The translations under genes and the position numbers were made by a program. Shown in pieces: positions 16,337 through 24,482 of a stretch of DNA of 64,000 nucleotides. Every line of letters starts with the position of its first letter. The first letter of the stretch is position 1. The DNA comes from Streptomyces sp. BK340 (GTDB lineage: Bacteria; Actinomycetota; Actinomycetes; Streptomycetales; Streptomycetaceae). The notes beneath the pieces are model-generated. The model did not search any database, was not told the origin of the DNA, and saw only the letters and a program-made list of their open reading frames with translations. The stretch spans positions 1 to 64,000 of the forward strand of contig NZ_VISR01000026.1 in the NCBI RefSeq assembly GCF_007827595.1, given 5' to 3'.

Positions 16337-18360
16337 GCGGGGACCTCCAGGGGGTCGAGCTTGTTCGCTTTCCGGATCTCGTCGACGATGCGGCCGATGA
16401 TCCCGGTGATGTCGAAGTCCTTCGGGGTGAAGACCGCGGCCACTCCTGCGGCCCGCAGCTGGTCGGCGTCACCATTCGGGATGATGCCACCAGCGATCAC
16501 GGGTATATCTGTGGCACCGGCCACACGCAGCCGTTGGAGCACGTCCGGCACCAGCTGGGCGTGCGAGCCGGAGAGGATCGACAGGCCCACGGCATGCACG
16601 TCCTCCGCCAGCGCGGCGTCCACGATCTGCTCGGGCGTCAGCCGGATGCCCTGGTAGACCACCTCGAAGCCGGCGTCACGCGCACGGACGGCGATCTGCT
16701 CGGCGCCGTTGGAGTGCCCGTCCAGACCGGGCTTGCCGACCAGGAAGCGGAGCTTGCCGACGCCCAGTTCGCGGGCGGTGCCGTCCACCTTGGCGCGGAC
16801 CTCGGCGAGTGCCGAGCCGGCCTCGACGGGAACGGCGATGGGAGCGGAGGAGACCCCGGTCGGCGCGCGGAACTCGCCGAACACCTCGCGCAGCGCACCC
16901 GCCCACTCGCCGGTCGTGACCCCGGCGCGGGCGCACTCCAGGGTGGCCTCCATGAGGTTGTCGGTGCCCTTGGCGGCCTCCTTCAGCCGCTCCAGCGCCT
17001 TGCAGGGGCGCGGGTGGTTGAAGGGCGGCTGGTAGCGGGTGTCGCGCCAGCCCCCGATCGCCTCGACGACCCGGGCCTCGACCGCCGGGTCGACCGTCTG
17101 GATCGCGGTGTCCAGGTCGGCCGTGAGCGGGTTGGGCTCGGTGGTCTCGAAGATGTTGACGCCGACGATCTTCTCCTGCCCGGACTCGATCCGGGCCCGG
17201 CGCTCGGCGTGCGAGGAGACCAGCTGGGACTTGAGGTAGCCGGACTCGACGGCGGCCATCGCGCCGCCCATCTCCTGGATCCGGTCGATCTCGGCGAGGG
17301 ACTCCTCGACGAGGGCGTTCACCTTCGCCTCGATGACGTGCGAGCCCTCGAAGATGTCCTCGTACTCCAGCAGGTCGCTCTCGTGCGCGAGGACCTGCTG
17401 GATGCGCAGCGACCACTGCTGGTCCCACGGCCGGGGCAGGCCGAGGGCCTCGTTCCAGGCCGGCAGCTGCACGGCACGCGCACGGGCGTCCTTGGAGAGG
17501 GTCACGGCCAGCATCTCGAGGACGATCCGCTGGACGTTGTTCTCCGGCTGCGCCTCGGTCAGGCCGAGCGAGTTGACCTGGACGCCGTAGCGGAACCGGC
17601 GCTGCTTCGCGTCCTCGATGCCGTACCGCTCACGGGTGATCTTGTCCCAGATGCGGCCGAACGCCCGCATCTTGCACATCTCCTCGACGAAGCGGACGCC
17701 CGCGTTCACGAAGAAGGAGATGCGCGCGACCACGTCGCCCATACGCTCCTGCGGCACCTGGCCGCTGTCGCGCACGGCGTCGAGGACGGCGATCGCGGTG
17801 GACATCGCGTACGCGATCTCCTGCACCGGCGTGGCCCCGGCCTCCTGCAGGTGGTAGCTGCAGATGTTGATCGGGTTCCACTTCGGGATGTGGGAGACCG
17901 TGTACGCGATCATGTCCGTCGTCAGGCGGAGCGACGGCCCGGGCGGGAAGACGTGCGTCCCCCTGGACAGGTACTCCTTGACGATGTCGTTCTGGGTCGT
18001 GCCCTGGAGCTTGGTGATGTCCGCACCCTGCTCCTCGGCGACGACCTGGTAGAGCGCCAGCAGCCACATGGCGGTGGCGTTGATCGTCATCGAGGTGTTC
18101 ATCTGCTCCAGGGGGATGTCCTGGAACAGCCGGCGCATGTCACCGAGGTGCGAGACGGGCACGCCGACCCGGCCGACCTCGCCGCGGGCGAGGATGTGGT
18201 CGGGGTCGTAGCCGGTCTGCGTCGGCAGGTCGAACGCCACCGACAGACCGGTCTGGCCCTTGGCGAGGTTGCGTCGGTACAGCTCGTTGGACGCCTCGGC
18301 CGTCGAGTGGCCGGCGTACGTCCGCATGAGCCACGGACGGTCCTTCTGACGCTCTGTCAT
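16333..18360 (-). CDS. ecm: Ethylmalonyl-CoA mutase (B12-dependent, MeaA)
   Basis: A 675-residue adenosylcobalamin mutase converting ethylmalonyl-CoA to methylsuccinyl-CoA. The catalytic barrel begins RPWLMRTYAGHSTAEASNEL and contains VAFDLPTQTGYDPDH and MNTSMTINATAMWLLALY. The C-terminal B12 domain has the DxHxxG lower-ligand motif as GLDGHSNGAEQIA near residue 557, followed by the Rossmann SGSHAQ and GGIIPNGD segments. The adjacent ccr gene and the Ecm-like N-terminus favour ethylmalonyl-CoA over methylmalonyl-CoA mutase (the latter also has a separate small subunit, absent here). It starts 9 bases after the ccr stop. Confidence 0.92.
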   Translation of the reverse strand: MTERQKDRPWLMRTYAGHSTAEASNELYRRNLAKGQTGLSVAFDLPTQTGYDPDHILARGEVGRVGVPVSHLGDMRRLFQDIPLEQMNTSMTINATAMWLLALYQVVAEEQGADITKLQGTTQNDIVKEYLSRGTHVFPPGPSLRLTTDMIAYTVSHIPKWNPINICSYHLQEAGATPVQEIAYAMSTAIAVLDAVRDSGQVPQERMGDVVARISFFVNAGVRFVEEMCKMRAFGRIWDKITRERYGIEDAKQRRFRYGVQVNSLGLTEAQPENNVQRIVLEMLAVTLSKDARARAVQLPAWNEALGLPRPWDQQWSLRIQQVLAHESDLLEYEDIFEGSHVIEAKVNALVEESLAEIDRIQEMGGAMAAVESGYLKSQLVSSHAERRARIESGQEKIVGVNIFETTEPNPLTADLDTAIQTVDPAVEARVVEAIGGWRDTRYQPPFNHPRPCKALERLKEAAKGTDNLMEATLECARAGVTTGEWAGALREVFGEFRAPTGVSSAPIAVPVEAGSALAEVRAKVDGTARELGVGKLRFLVGKPGLDGHSNGAEQIAVRARDAGFEVVYQGIRLTPEQIVDAALAEDVHAVGLSILSGSHAQLVPDVLQRLRVAGATDIPVIAGGIIPNGDADQLRAAGVAAVFTPKDFDITGIIGRIVDEIRKANKLDPLEVPA

Positions 18361-18369
18361 CTAAGGCCC

Positions 18370-19713
18370 TCAGACGTTCCGGAAGCGGTTGATGGCGTCG
18401 ATGTGCTTGGCGCGCATCTCCTCGTCGCGCACGCCCAGGCCCTCCTCGGGGGCCAGGCACAGCACGCCGACCTTGCCCTGGTGGAGGTTGCGGTGCACGT
18501 CGTACGCGGCCTGGCCGGTCTCCTCCAGGGAGTAGACCTTCGACAGGGTCGGGTGGATCTTGCCCTTCGCGATGAGCCGGTTGGCCTCCCAGGCCTCGCG
18601 GTAGTTGGCGAAGTGCGAGCCGATGATCCGCTTCAGCGACATCCACAGGTAGCGGTTGTCGTACTCGTGCATGTAGCCCGAGGTCGAGGCGCAGGTGGTG
18701 ATGGTGCCGCCCTTACGGGTGACGTAGACGCTCGCGCCGAAGGTCTCGCGGCCGGGGTGCTCGAAGACGATGTCGATGTCCTCGCCGCCGGTGAACTCGC
18801 GGATGCGCTTGCCGAAGCGCTTCCACTCCTTCGGGTCCTGGGTGCGCTCGTCCTTCCAGAACTTGTAGCCCTCGGCGCTGCGGTCGATGATCGCCTCGGC
18901 GCCCATCGAGCGGCAGATGTCAGCCTTCTGCTCGCTGGAGACGACACAGATCGGGTTGGCGCCGCCGGCCAGCGCGAACTGCGTGGCGTACGATCCGAGT
19001 CCGCCGGAGGCGCCCCAGATCAGGACGTTGTCGCCCTGCTTCATGCCGGCGCCGTTGCGGGAGACCAGCTGGCGGTAGGCGGTGGAGTTGACCAGGCCCG
19101 GGGCCGCGGCCTCCTCCCAGCTGAGGTGCTTGGGCTTCGGCATCAGCTGGTTGGACTTGACGAGCGCGATCTCGGCGAGGCCGCCGAAGTTGGTCTCGAA
19201 GCCCCAGATGCGCTGCTCGGGGTCGAGCATCGTGTCGTTGTGGCCGTCGCTGGACTCCAGCTCGACGGACAGACAGTGCGCGACGACCTCGTCACCGGGG
19301 TTCCAGGCGTTCACGCCGGGGCCGGTGCGCAGGACGACACCCGCGAGGTCGGAGCCGATGATGTGGTACGGCAGGTCATGGCGCTTGGTCAGTTCGCTGA
19401 GCCGGCCGTAGCGCTCCAGGAACCCGAAGGTGGACAGCGGCTCGAAGATCGAGGTCCACACCGAGTTGTAGTTGACCGAGGAGGCCATGACGGCCACCAG
19501 GGCCTCACCGGGGCCCAGTTCGGGCACCGGAACCTCGTCCAGGTGAATCGACTTGCGCGGGTCCTTGTCGCGGGACTCGAGGCCCGCGAACATCTCCGTC
19601 TCGTCCTTGTGCACGGTGATCGCGCGGTACGACTCGGGGACCTGCAGTGCTGCGAAGTCGGCCGGTGTCGATTCCGGCGACTGGATCGCGTCGAGGATGT
19701 CCTTCACGGTCAC
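18370..19713 (-). CDS. ccr: Crotonyl-CoA carboxylase/reductase
   Basis: A 447-residue NADPH-dependent enoyl-CoA carboxylase that makes ethylmalonyl-CoA from crotonyl-CoA and CO2, the committed step of the pathway and a source of polyketide extender units. The MDR fold is clear: WGASGGLGSYATQFALAGG nucleotide loop around 233-251. The CO2-pocket residues described for the Kitasatospora setae enzyme (Asn81, Phe170, Glu171, His365) are matched by Asn81, Phe172, Glu173 and His367 here, so carboxylation rather than simple reduction is expected. First gene of the minus-strand operon; a candidate promoter with an embedded palindrome lies about 240 bases upstream. Confidence 0.95.
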   Translation of the reverse strand: MTVKDILDAIQSPESTPADFAALQVPESYRAITVHKDETEMFAGLESRDKDPRKSIHLDEVPVPELGPGEALVAVMASSVNYNSVWTSIFEPLSTFGFLERYGRLSELTKRHDLPYHIIGSDLAGVVLRTGPGVNAWNPGDEVVAHCLSVELESSDGHNDTMLDPEQRIWGFETNFGGLAEIALVKSNQLMPKPKHLSWEEAAAPGLVNSTAYRQLVSRNGAGMKQGDNVLIWGASGGLGSYATQFALAGGANPICVVSSEQKADICRSMGAEAIIDRSAEGYKFWKDERTQDPKEWKRFGKRIREFTGGEDIDIVFEHPGRETFGASVYVTRKGGTITTCASTSGYMHEYDNRYLWMSLKRIIGSHFANYREAWEANRLIAKGKIHPTLSKVYSLEETGQAAYDVHRNLHQGKVGVLCLAPEEGLGVRDEEMRAKHIDAINRFRNV

Positions 19714-19949
19714 GGTATTGCCTCCGGCGGTGAGCGCCCTGAGGGAGGGGCGCTGGGGGTTCGTCGGTGCTACTGGGAGTGCTGCTGAGGGTTTTGGTGA
19801 TGCCGTCGGTTCGGCGAGGTGATGCTTCGGCAGCGCTTTGTGGCGCGGGAGGTTGCCTGTGACGCAGGCGTCCGGGCGCGCAGGCCATGAGCTTGCGGGG
19901 ACAGCCGGCGAACGATCGGTCTCTGCTCGCCGGCCGCCCGGACACCTTC

Positions 19950-19978
19950 AACGTATGACACCGCGTGTCAGGTGGCAA
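19950..19978 (-). promoter_or_regulatory. Candidate ccr operon promoter with embedded operator
   Basis: On the minus strand TTGCCA (-35) and TACGTT (-10) are separated by exactly 17 bases. Those 17 bases begin with CC and then contain the palindrome TGACAC-GCG-GTGTCA (19956-19970), an arrangement typical of TetR operators that block RNA polymerase. A TetR gene lies immediately upstream. It would give a leader of about 230 bases before ccr. Recognised by eye; no start-site data. Confidence 0.55.
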
Positions 19979-20089
19979 GGCACTGAGTGCCATGAGTTCG
20001 CCTCAGATGAAATCTTTACGTAACAAATGAGCGATGATCGATCGAACGGCTTCTGAAATCTGCTGGAAAAGGGCCCCTGACATGCCAAA

Positions 20090-20113
20090 ACGGCCACCCC
20101 GTGGGGTGGCCGT
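20090..20113 (-). terminator. Terminator after the TetR gene
   Basis: A perfect 11-bp stem (ACGGCCACCCC / GGGGTGGCCGT) around a 2-base centre lies 42 bases beyond the TetR stop on the minus strand and is followed there by TTTT. It separates TetR transcription from ccr. Confidence 0.75.
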
Positions 20114-20154
20114 CGTCACAGCGGGAACGCGCGCTCGGAGCGCCTCGGCGGGCC

Positions 20155-20976
20155 TCAGCGCTCCTTGAGCGCCTCCTCGATGGTGCGCATGACCTCGTCG
20201 AGCGGGGCGTCCGTGCGGGCGACCGTCACGAGCACCTCGCCGTGTGCGGACACCGTCGCCGGGGCCGTGGTGGCGGCCGGCTTGGCCGCCGAGCCGCGTC
20301 CGGCGCCGATGCCCGTGCCGAAGGTCTTGCGCACGATCGCGAAGGCGTGGTCGAGCTGGGCCTCCACGTCGCCCTGGCCGCCGGCCCGCAGCCAGCGCCG
20401 CAGGACGTGGTTGTGGGCCGTGACGACGGCGGAGGCGGCGACCTCGGCGAGCAGCGGGTCGTCGTTGGCGTCGTCGGCGTGCGCGTGCTCGTCGAAGTGG
20501 CCGAGCAGATAGCGGGTGAACAGGCGCTCGTAGCGGGCCACCGAGGCGATCTCCGCCTCGCGCAGGGTGGGCACCTCGCGCGTGAGCTTGTAGCGGGCGA
20601 CCGAGATCTCCGGCCGGGCCGCGTACATCTTCATGACTTCCTTGATGCCACGGCACACGGTGTCGAGCGGGTGCTCGTGCGCGGGGGCGGCGTTGAGGAC
20701 CGCCTCCGCGCGGATCAGCGTGTCGTCGTGGTCGGGGAAGATCGCCTCTTCCTTGGAGCGGAAGTGGCGGAAGAAGGTGCGGCGCGCGACCCCGGCAGCG
20801 GCCGCGATCTCGTCGACGGTGGTCGCCTCGTACCCCTTGGTCGCGAACAGCTCCATCGCTGCGGCCGCCAGCTCTCGGCGCATTTTCAGCCGCTGGGCGG
20901 CGGCGCGACTGCCTGCGGCACTTTCCGGCGCGTCGGGCGTGGCTGGTGTACGTGAGGACTTGGCGGGCTGGGACAT
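20155..20976 (-). CDS. TetR-family transcriptional regulator
   Basis: A 273-residue regulator. The N-terminal helix-turn-helix is typical: AAAAMELFATKGYEATTVDE followed by IAAAAGVARRTFFRHFRSKE (about 40-85), then a helical ligand-binding domain and a flexible Ala/Thr-rich C-terminal extension to ELVKER-like end residues. It lies between the 3-hydroxybutyryl-CoA dehydrogenase gene and ccr, on the same strand as both, so it is the natural candidate regulator of the ethylmalonyl-CoA genes, with an acyl-CoA as likely ligand (inference). The ATG at 20976 (MSQPAKSS) was chosen; an in-frame ATG 18 bases upstream (MQYVRV) is possible. Confidence 0.88.
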   Translation of the reverse strand: MSQPAKSSRTPATPDAPESAAGSRAAAQRLKMRRELAAAAMELFATKGYEATTVDEIAAAAGVARRTFFRHFRSKEEAIFPDHDDTLIRAEAVLNAAPAHEHPLDTVCRGIKEVMKMYAARPEISVARYKLTREVPTLREAEIASVARYERLFTRYLLGHFDEHAHADDANDDPLLAEVAASAVVTAHNHVLRRWLRAGGQGDVEAQLDHAFAIVRKTFGTGIGAGRGSAAKPAATTAPATVSAHGEVLVTVARTDAPLDEVMRTIEEALKER

Positions 20977-21025
20977 GACCCGAACGTACTGCATGTCCGC
21001 AGCTCGATGCGCAGGTCCGGGGTTT

Positions 21026-21048
21026 CCCCCGCCCCTGGAGGGCGGGGG
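21026..21048 (-). terminator. Hairpin between the hydroxybutyryl-CoA dehydrogenase and TetR genes
   Basis: A perfect 9-bp stem, CCCCCGCCC / GGGCGGGGG, with loop CTGGA, followed by AGTGCC. It could terminate the upstream dehydrogenase transcript (stop at 21146). It also resembles a C/G-rich hairpin repeat common in Streptomyces intergenic regions. Confidence 0.5.
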
Positions 21049-21145
21049 AGTGCCGGGGCCGGAAAGGGCGGGAAACGCCACGGGGTCCAGCAGGCCGCCC
21101 CAGTCCGCGCCCTCGGAGGCACCGTCGAACCAGTCACCGGCGCCG

Positions 21146-22951
21146 TCAGCGGCGGGCATACTCGCGGAAGCCGCGGCCGGTCTTGCGGCCGAGGCAGCCC
21201 GCGGCCACCAGGTGCTCCAGCAGCGGCGCCGGGGCCAGGCCCGGGTCGCGGAACTCGCGGTGCAGCACCTTCTCGATCGCGAGCGAGACGTCCAGACCGA
21301 CGACGTCCAGCAGCTCGAAGGGGCCCATCGGGTAGCCGCCGCCGAGCTTCATCGCGGCGTCGATGTCGTCGAGGGACGCGTAGTGCTCCTGAACCATCTT
21401 GACCGCGTTGTTCAGGTACGGGAACAGCAGCGCGTTCACGATGAACCCGGCCCGGTCGCCGCAGTCCACGGCGTGCTTCCTGACCTTCGCGCAGACCTCG
21501 CGGACGGTGGCGTGGACGTCGTCGGCCGTCAGGACCGTGCGGACGACCTCGACCAGCTTCATCGCCGGGGCCGGGTTGAAGAAGTGCATGCCGATCACGT
21601 CCTGCGGGCGCGAGGTGGCGCGGGCGCAGGCGACCACGGGCAGCGAGGAGGTGGTGGTGGCGAGGACCGCGCCGGGCTTGCAGACCTTGTCCAGCGTCGC
21701 GAACAGCTGCTGCTTGACCTCCAGGTCCTCGGCGACCGCCTCGACGGCGAGGTCGACGCCGGCGAAGGCTTCGTAGGAGCCCGCCGGGGTGATCAGGTCC
21801 AGGGTCCGGGCGGCCGCCTCGGCGGTCATCCGGCCCTTGTCGACGGAGCGCGCGAGGGACTTGCCGATCCGCGCCTTGGCGGTCCGGGCCTTCTCCTCGC
21901 TGCGGGCGGCGAGGACGACCTCGTACCCGGCCTTGGCGAAGACCTCGGCGATCCCGGAGGCCATCGTGCCCGAGCCCGCGACGCCGACGGAGCGCACGGA
22001 GCGGCCCGTGACCTGCGCGTTCCCCTCGACCGGGGTCAGCGCGTCCGGCACGGTGGTGGCGCTGCCGGGCGCCTCGTACGTGTAGAAGCCGCGCCCGGCC
22101 TTGCGGCCGGTCAGGCCCGCTTCGCTGAGCTGCTTCAGGATCGGGGCGGGGGCGTGCAGCCGGTCGCCGGACTCGGCGTACATGGCGTCCAGGACCGTAC
22201 GCGCGGTGTCGATGCCGATGAGGTCCAGCAGGGCGAGGGGGCCCATGGGCAGACCGCAGCCGAGCCGCATGGCCGCGTCGATGTCCTCGCGGGAGGCGTA
22301 CCGGGCCTCGTACATCGCGGCGGCCTGGTTGAGGTAGCCGAACAGCAGCCCGTCCGCGACGAACCCGGGGCGGTCGCCGACCGCGACCGGCTCCTTGCCC
22401 AGCTCGACGGCGAGGTCGGTGACCGCGGCGACGGCCTGCGGCGCGGTCAGCACCGAGGAGACGACCTCGACCAGCTTCATCGCCGGGGCCGGGTTGAAGA
22501 AGTGCAGGCCGAGCACGCGCTCCGGGCGGGCCGAGTCGGCGGCGAGCCGGGTGACCGACAGAGCGTTGGTGCCGGTCGCGAGGATCGTCTCGGGGCGGAC
22601 GACGGCGTCCAGCTCGCGGAAGATCTGGTGCTTGATCTCGTACGACTCCGGGGCCACCTCGATGACCAGGTCGGCGTCGGCGGCCGCGGCGATGTCGGTG
22701 GACGTGCGGATCCGGGCGAGGACGTCCGCGCGCTCCTGCTCGGTCAGCCGGCCGCGCTCCACGGAGCGGGCGGTGGCGGCCTCCAGGGCGGCGGCGGCCT
22801 TCGCGGCCTGGGCCTCGCTGATGTCGATGCCGATCACCTCGCGGCCGGCCTTCGCGAGGACCTCGGTGATGCCGGTGCCCATGGTGCCGAGGCCGACGAC
22901 GGCGATCGTCTTGAGCTGGGACAGGGGGGTGTCGGACAGGGGAGTGGCCAT
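21146..22951 (-). CDS. Tandem-domain 3-hydroxyacyl(butyryl)-CoA dehydrogenase
   Basis: A 601-residue protein made of two complete, tandem copies of the 3-hydroxybutyryl-CoA dehydrogenase fold. Each has a Rossmann NAD site (first VVGLGTMGTG near residue 18, second VAGSGTMASG near 325), a HFFNPAPAMKLVEVV catalytic segment with the His, and a C-terminal helical domain ending GRKAGRGFY or GRKTGRGFREY. Usual HBDs are one copy of about 285 residues. It would make acetoacetyl-CoA from 3-hydroxybutyryl-CoA, or the reverse, upstream of crotonyl-CoA for Ccr. Start set at the ATG at 22951 (MATPLSD); the upstream frame has no family similarity. Confidence 0.92.
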   Translation of the reverse strand: MATPLSDTPLSQLKTIAVVGLGTMGTGITEVLAKAGREVIGIDISEAQAAKAAAALEAATARSVERGRLTEQERADVLARIRTSTDIAAAADADLVIEVAPESYEIKHQIFRELDAVVRPETILATGTNALSVTRLAADSARPERVLGLHFFNPAPAMKLVEVVSSVLTAPQAVAAVTDLAVELGKEPVAVGDRPGFVADGLLFGYLNQAAAMYEARYASREDIDAAMRLGCGLPMGPLALLDLIGIDTARTVLDAMYAESGDRLHAPAPILKQLSEAGLTGRKAGRGFYTYEAPGSATTVPDALTPVEGNAQVTGRSVRSVGVAGSGTMASGIAEVFAKAGYEVVLAARSEEKARTAKARIGKSLARSVDKGRMTAEAAARTLDLITPAGSYEAFAGVDLAVEAVAEDLEVKQQLFATLDKVCKPGAVLATTTSSLPVVACARATSRPQDVIGMHFFNPAPAMKLVEVVRTVLTADDVHATVREVCAKVRKHAVDCGDRAGFIVNALLFPYLNNAVKMVQEHYASLDDIDAAMKLGGGYPMGPFELLDVVGLDVSLAIEKVLHREFRDPGLAPAPLLEHLVAAGCLGRKTGRGFREYARR

Positions 22952-23335
22952 CGCGGGACTCCAGGAATGAGGGTGACGACTGGGAACGCACCGGGTGCGC
23001 CAGGAGGCGCACACCGGGGCGGAGAGAAAAAGAGGTGCGGGTGTTTCCGGGCTGCTGGCGCACACGCCCGGTGGGCCGTCGCCGCGGGCGTATACACGCC
23101 CGGGAGAGGCTGATTCCGACCGGCCCTGTCCCGGAGCCGGGTCGTACTGCGGTACCGATGTACCGAACCGACCAACTCACGACGGCTGCGTCACCAAACC
23201 GTCGTCAGCGGATGTGCGAGTGGGTAACTCGCTCGTCTGAGCTTAACCGGCGAGTAACGAGCGCGCCAGACCTGAGCCGGACCGAGTTTGTGATGTAGCT
23301 CCCTCCCGCGGCGCGGCCCGCCTAGGCTGGTCCTC
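22952..23335. other. Intergenic region upstream of the dehydrogenase and HEAT genes
   Basis: A 384-base divergent promoter region between the minus-strand dehydrogenase and the plus-strand HEAT gene. No gene seen. It contains an 18-bp palindrome (CGGGCGT-ATAC-ACGCCCG at 23085-23102) and a smaller inverted repeat (GCGAGT-GGGTA-ACTCGC at 23216-23232), both possible operators. Neither resembles the ccr palindrome. Confidence 0.5.
23085..23102. promoter_or_regulatory. 18-bp palindrome, possible operator
   Basis: CGGGCGT and ACGCCCG separated by ATAC form a perfect dyad about 134 bases upstream of the 3-hydroxybutyryl-CoA dehydrogenase start. No regulator family can be assigned from the motif. 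Confidence 0.35.
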
Positions 23336-23917
23336 GTGGACGAAGAGTGGCGATCGCTCACGGAACGCATGCGACAGGAGTCGCGCGGCTCGGTCGCGTA
23401 CGAGCGGCTGACGGCGACCGAGGACCATGACGAACTGGCGGAGGTGCTCACCGCGCCCGGACAGCCGCTGTGGGCCAGGGAACTGGCCGCGTTCCGGCTG
23501 GGCGTCGCCGGCGACCGGCGCGCCTTCGAGGCCCTGGTGCTGCTGCTCAACCACCGCGACCCGCCGCGCTGCGCCTCCGCCGCCCACGCGCTCGCCCGCC
23601 TCGGCGACCCGCGCACCGCACGCGCGGCCGCCGCGCTCGCCACCAACGAGCTGCGCGTCGCCTACGCCCTGCACCCGGTGCGGCTCCTGGTCGAGCTGCA
23701 GGCCCCCGAGTCCGTGCCCGCGCTGATCACCACCCTGGAGCGGCGGCTGCGCCCGCACGATCCGTACCGGCGGGTGGCGCTGGCCTGCGTGGAGGGCCTC
23801 GGCGCCCTCGGCGACGAGCGCGCCCGCCGGGTCCTGAACGAGGCCCTCGCGCATCCGGCGCTCGCCGAGGCAGCGGTGCACGCGCTGGCCCGCATCCCGC
23901 AGCAGAGGCAGAGGTGA
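23336..23917 (+). CDS. HEAT-repeat protein
   Basis: A 193-residue soluble alpha-solenoid protein of about four to five HEAT repeats, seen as repeated helix pairs with the pattern AAxALaxLGDPRTxxAL (for example SAAHALARLGDPRTARAAAA and EGLGALGDERARRVLNEAL). It has no catalytic motif and probably serves in protein binding. GTG start at 23336; no strong ribosome site is visible, but the repeats begin soon after and the upstream sequence is not coding. It converges with the GNAT gene downstream. Function unknown. Confidence 0.8.
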   Translation: MDEEWRSLTERMRQESRGSVAYERLTATEDHDELAEVLTAPGQPLWARELAAFRLGVAGDRRAFEALVLLLNHRDPPRCASAAHALARLGDPRTARAAAALATNELRVAYALHPVRLLVELQAPESVPALITTLERRLRPHDPYRRVALACVEGLGALGDERARRVLNEALAHPALAEAAVHALARIPQQRQR

Positions 23918-23924
23918 CGCCCGC

Positions 23925-24443
23925 TCACAGCTCCCTGGCGTACCGCACCTCGGGGACGGCCACGCCGTCCACGTCGAAGGGCTCCTCGGCGCCGTCCGCT
24001 CGGAAACCGGCGCGTTCGTAGAAGCGGCGGGCGCGCGTGTTCTCCTTGAGGACCCACAGGAACATGCTGGGGTACCCGGAGCACTGTTCGACCGACGCGG
24101 CCAGCAGCGCCCGCCCGATCCCGCTTCCTATGTGTGCGGGGTCGAGGTAGAGGGCGTACAACTCGCAGTCCCCGGTGCGCACCTCGCCGTCCCGGTACGG
24201 CCCGTGCGCCGCCCAGCCGACGATCCGGCCGTCCAGCTCGGCGACCAGGTTCGCCACCGTTCCGTCTCCCTGTCCGAACCATGCCCGCCGCTGCTCGGCG
24301 TCCCGCGCCACGCTGAGCGTGTCGAGATGGCTCTGCGGCATGAGCCCCCGGTAGGCGTGCTGCCAGCCGCGGACGCGGATCTCCGAGACGCGGTCGCAGT
24401 CGTCGAGGGTCATCGGACGGATGTGCGCAAGCGGGTTGTCCAT
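23925..24443 (-). CDS. GNAT-family N-acetyltransferase
   Basis: A 172-residue acetyltransferase. The acetyl-CoA site is LYALYLDPAHIGSGIGRALL (motif A, with the Q/R-x-x-G-x-G/A loop as H-I-G-S-G-I-G), followed by LWVLKENTRARRFYERAGF (motif B). The N-terminus IRPMTLDDCDRVSEIRVRGW is typical of the family. It is a single gene whose stop lies 8 bases from the convergent HEAT gene. The acceptor substrate is unknown. Confidence 0.88.
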   Translation of the reverse strand: MDNPLAHIRPMTLDDCDRVSEIRVRGWQHAYRGLMPQSHLDTLSVARDAEQRRAWFGQGDGTVANLVAELDGRIVGWAAHGPYRDGEVRTGDCELYALYLDPAHIGSGIGRALLAASVEQCSGYPSMFLWVLKENTRARRFYERAGFRADGAEEPFDVDGVAVPEVRYAREL

Positions 24444-24482
24444 GGCGGCACCCTAGAGGCCCGCTCCCGTACGCGTCCCTGG

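Larger units (their letters stand above)
19714..20154. other. Intergenic region between ccr and the TetR gene
   Basis: A 441-base stretch with no convincing gene. It holds, from right to left on the minus strand, the TetR terminator, a TTACGTAA palindrome near 20010-20020, and the candidate ccr promoter with its operator, followed by about 230 bases of untranslated leader before ccr. The short frames here show no family similarity. Confidence 0.6.

Noticed and set aside
16534..19788. A 1084-codon plus-strand frame opposite the mutase and ccr genes
   Set aside because: Antisense to two strongly recognised enzymes; the residues show no motif and the composition is typical of complement-strand frames in high-GC DNA.
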